A stretch of 64,000 nucleotides of DNA from Herbaspirillum sp. alder98. Its GTDB lineage: Bacteria > Pseudomonadota > Gammaproteobacteria > Burkholderiales > Burkholderiaceae_D. The notes under the pieces are model-generated. The model was not told the DNA's origin. It ran no database searches and saw nothing but the letters and a program-made list of their open reading frames with translations. The position numbers and the translations under genes were made by a program. The stretch spans positions 1 to 64,000 of the forward strand of contig NZ_JAIUCY010000015.1 of assembly GCF_020179755.1 (NCBI RefSeq), given 5' to 3'. Positions 62,252-64,000 of this stretch are shown piece after piece (the first letter of the stretch is position 1; each line of letters opens with the position of its first letter).

Positions 62252-62384
62252 TGCATAGGCTGTAATGCATAGGCTGTAATGCATAGGCTGTAATGCATAG
62301 GCTGTAATACATGGGCTGTAATACATGGGCTGTAATACATGGGCTGTAATACATGGGCTGTAATACATGGGCTGCAATACATGG
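62245..62384. repeat. Minisatellite of ten 14-bp units
   Basis: Ten head-to-tail copies: four GCTGTAATGCATAG, then five GCTGTAATACATGG, then one GCTGCAATACATGG. There are no spacers. The array begins over the thioesterase stop codon and ends 95 bp before the 2-hydroxyacid dehydrogenase ATG. The block order suggests expansion of two variants by slippage. Confidence 0.95.
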
Positions 62385-62398
62385 GCTGGCACGCCAGC
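62385..62398. other. Short perfect hairpin at the end of the minisatellite
   Basis: GCTGGC and GCCAGC flank two bases directly after the last repeat unit. It could pause replication or transcription, or form the base of a weak terminator; no T-run follows. Confidence 0.4.
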
Positions 62399-62479
62399 CC
62401 AGTTGAAAAAGATTCAGCCCGCAGTCGGCGTGCAGCCACTATCGTTACGCTCCCATCACCGTTTTCGACGACATCGACC

Positions 62480-63433
62480 ATGAGCCAACCTGCCTCTTCC
62501 CGCCCGACCGTGCTGATCGTGGCGCGCCTGCCGCAGCACCTGATGCAACTGCTGCACGACAACTTCACCTGCCACAACCTGCTCGATGGACTGAGCGAAG
62601 AGCAACTGCGCGAGATTGCGCCGCAGGTGCGCGGCATCGCCGCCAACGGCGAGGCCAAGGTGCCGCGTGAATTCATGGCGCGCTTCCCGGCGCTGGAGAT
62701 CGTCTCGGTGTTCGGCGTCGGCTATGACGGCGTAGAGGTGCCGGCCGCACGCGAACGCGGCATCCATGTCACCCATACGCCCGATGTGCTGACCGACGAC
62801 GTCGCCGACATGGCGCTGGCGTTGCTGCTGGGAGTGGCCCGCAATGTGGTGCGCGCCGATCGCTTTGCGCGCAGCGGCGAGTGGAAGAACGGCCCGTTCC
62901 CGTTCACCACCAAGGTCACCGGCGCGCGCCTGGGCATCGTAGGCCTGGGTCGCATCGGCGAAGCCATTGCCCGTCGCGCCGCCGCCTTCGACATGGACAT
63001 CGCCTATCACAACCGTTCGCAAAAGGATGTGCCGTATCGCTATTTCGGCGATATCGCCTCGTTGGCGGCAGCGGTCGACTTCCTGGTACTGGCCACGCCC
63101 GGCGGCGCCGATACCCGCGCACTGGTCAACGCCGAGGTGCTGGAGGCGCTGGGACCGAAGGGATTCCTGATCAACGTGGCGCGCGGCTCGGTGGTGGACC
63201 AGGCGGCCCTGACGCAGGCACTCAAGGATGGAAAGATTGCCGGTGCAGGACTGGATGTGTTCGAGAACGAACCCAACATCCCGGCCGACCTGGCGGCACT
63301 CGACAACGTGGTGGTAACGCCGCACATGGCTAGCGGCACGCTGGTCACACGCACCGCCATGGCCGATCTCGCCTATAACAACCTGGCCGCGCATTTCGCC
63401 GGCAAGCCGGTCATCACGCCCGTGCCGCAATGA
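62480..63433 (+). CDS. D-2-hydroxyacid dehydrogenase (glyoxylate/hydroxypyruvate reductase type)
   Basis: 317 residues. NAD(P) is bound through LGIVGLGRIGEAIARRAAAF; the catalytic Arg is in INVARGSVVDQAAL, Glu in DVFENEP and His in TPHMASGT. It reduces glyoxylate, hydroxypyruvate or a similar 2-oxo acid in the cytoplasm. The ATG at 62480 is fixed by the MSQPASSRPTVLIVARL start; upstream frame lies in the minisatellite. The array sits in its promoter region, so copy number could affect expression. It ends 66 bp from the convergent fadD-like gene. Confidence 0.92.
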   Translation: MSQPASSRPTVLIVARLPQHLMQLLHDNFTCHNLLDGLSEEQLREIAPQVRGIAANGEAKVPREFMARFPALEIVSVFGVGYDGVEVPAARERGIHVTHTPDVLTDDVADMALALLLGVARNVVRADRFARSGEWKNGPFPFTTKVTGARLGIVGLGRIGEAIARRAAAFDMDIAYHNRSQKDVPYRYFGDIASLAAAVDFLVLATPGGADTRALVNAEVLEALGPKGFLINVARGSVVDQAALTQALKDGKIAGAGLDVFENEPNIPADLAALDNVVVTPHMASGTLVTRTAMADLAYNNLAAHFAGKPVITPVPQ

Positions 63434-63499
63434 GTTGACAGGACACTGCATGGCAGTGTCCTGTTGCACCGAGATTCGAGCGCCGGGACGACGCGTTTC

Positions 63500-64000
63500 T
63501 CAGGCCGCAGTCTTCTCCGGCTGCGGCTTTTTCTCGTCACGCAACTCGCGCCGCAGGATCTTGCCGACATTGGTCTTGGGCAGTTCATCGCGGAACTCGA
63601 TGGTCTTGGGCTTCTTGTAGCCGGTGAACTGTTCCTTGCAATAGGCCAGCAATTGCTCGGCCGTCAGCGATTTATCCTTGCGCACCACGAACAGCTTGAC
63701 CGCCTCGCCGGTGTGTTCGTCCGGCACGCCGACGCAGGCGCATTCGAGCACGCCCGGGTGTTGCGCCACCACGCCTTCGATCTCGTTCGGATAGACATTG
63801 AAGCCGGACACCAGAATCATGTCCTTCTTGCGGTCGACAATCTTTGTGTAGCCGCGCTCGTCCATGATGCCGATGTCGCCGGTCTTGAAGAAGCCATCGT
63901 CGGTCATGACCTTGGCGGTCTCGTCGGGACGCTGCCAGTAACCCTGCATCACCTGCGGGCCGCGAATGGCGATCTCGCCCGGCTGGCCCAGCGCCACCGG
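63500..64000 (-). CDS. fadD: Long-chain fatty-acid-CoA ligase, C-terminal part (cut by window edge)
   Basis: About 167 C-terminal residues are visible. [60 protein letters not shown] and the adenylation lysine in [14 protein letters not shown] match FadD closely. It activates long-chain fatty acids to CoA esters with ATP at the inner face of the membrane. The ATP-binding N-terminal domain lies beyond base 64000. Convergent with the 2-hydroxyacid dehydrogenase. Differs in sequence from the ligase at 9.1 kb. Confidence 0.9.
   Translation of the reverse strand, partial: PVALGQPGEIAIRGPQVMQGYWQRPDETAKVMTDDGFFKTGDIGIMDERGYTKIVDRKKDMILVSGFNVYPNEIEGVVAQHPGVLECACVGVPDEHTGEAVKLFVVRKDKSLTAEQLLAYCKEQFTGYKKPKTIEFRDELPKTNVGKILRRELRDEKKPQPEKTAA

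Noticed and set aside
62245-62384. Possible CRISPR-like array
   Set aside because: Units are contiguous with no spacers and there are no cas genes.
62134-62676. Minus-strand frame encoding repeated 14-residue units (MYYSPCITAHVLQP type)
   Set aside because: It is only the translation of the 14-bp minisatellite; it has no start signal and overlaps two real genes.

Overview
The window is GC-rich DNA from a betaproteobacterium, most likely an Oxalobacteraceae member close to Herbaspirillum. The evidence is the housekeeping gene order: xseB-ispA-dxs, pilGHIJ-chpA, rubredoxin-thiD-hemL, erpA-bactofilin-argC-rpsI-rplM, coq7-pyrC and gltIJKL. Family-level placement is an inference from synteny and protein character, because no search was run. 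I found no rRNA, tRNA, CRISPR array, prophage or transposase gene.

Layout. 1-434 is the 5' part of ilvC. 498-11765 is a catabolic island: a sensorless sigma-54 activator and a LysR regulator (divergent), an operon for a TRAP transporter plus two short-chain dehydrogenases, and a divergent operon for an SCP-x-type thiolase, an acyl-CoA ligase and two PPC/DUF296 proteins. The 562-bp gap between the two operons holds two opposed -24/-12 promoters and a cluster of TGTCGCA/TGCGACA half-sites between them, so both arms look like one sigma-54 regulon. The likely logic is uptake of a carboxylate, activation to a CoA thioester, oxidation and thiolytic cleavage; the substrate is unknown.

11812-18342 holds a dicarboxylate/amino-acid symporter and a porin-ABC transporter operon. 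18356-24637 holds glycolate oxidase glcFED, a LysR gene and a D-lactate dehydrogenase-like flavoprotein. 24861-26263 has a PduO-type cobalamin adenosyltransferase and a HigBA-like toxin-antitoxin pair under a near-perfect 36-bp palindromic promoter. 26339-29470 is dxs-ispA-xseB. 29735-33823 holds a Rieske oxygenase, an EamA permease, a sulfurtransferase and a ZIP metal transporter. 34037-42696 is the Pil-Chp chemosensory operon that controls type IV pili. 43063-49254 is rubredoxin, thiD, hemL, erpA, bactofilin, a coiled-coil membrane protein, argC, rpsI and rplM. 49475-49563 is a candidate small RNA. 49813-51973 holds osmC, coq7 and pyrC. 52159-58336 is a glutamate/aspartate unit: gltIJKL, an extra binding protein and glutamate dehydrogenase. 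58641 to the end holds a HypT-like LysR regulator, an Atm1-type ABC exporter, a YciA-like thioesterase, a ten-copy 14-bp minisatellite, a 2-hydroxyacid dehydrogenase and the 3' part of a fadD-like gene.

The main points for a second look are the sigma-54 CoA-catabolic island with its mismatched pair of PPC proteins, a MITE-like element present twice whose ends form stop codons, the C-rich small RNA upstream of rplM, the symmetric toxin-antitoxin promoter, an orphan FNR/Anr box, and the minisatellite.
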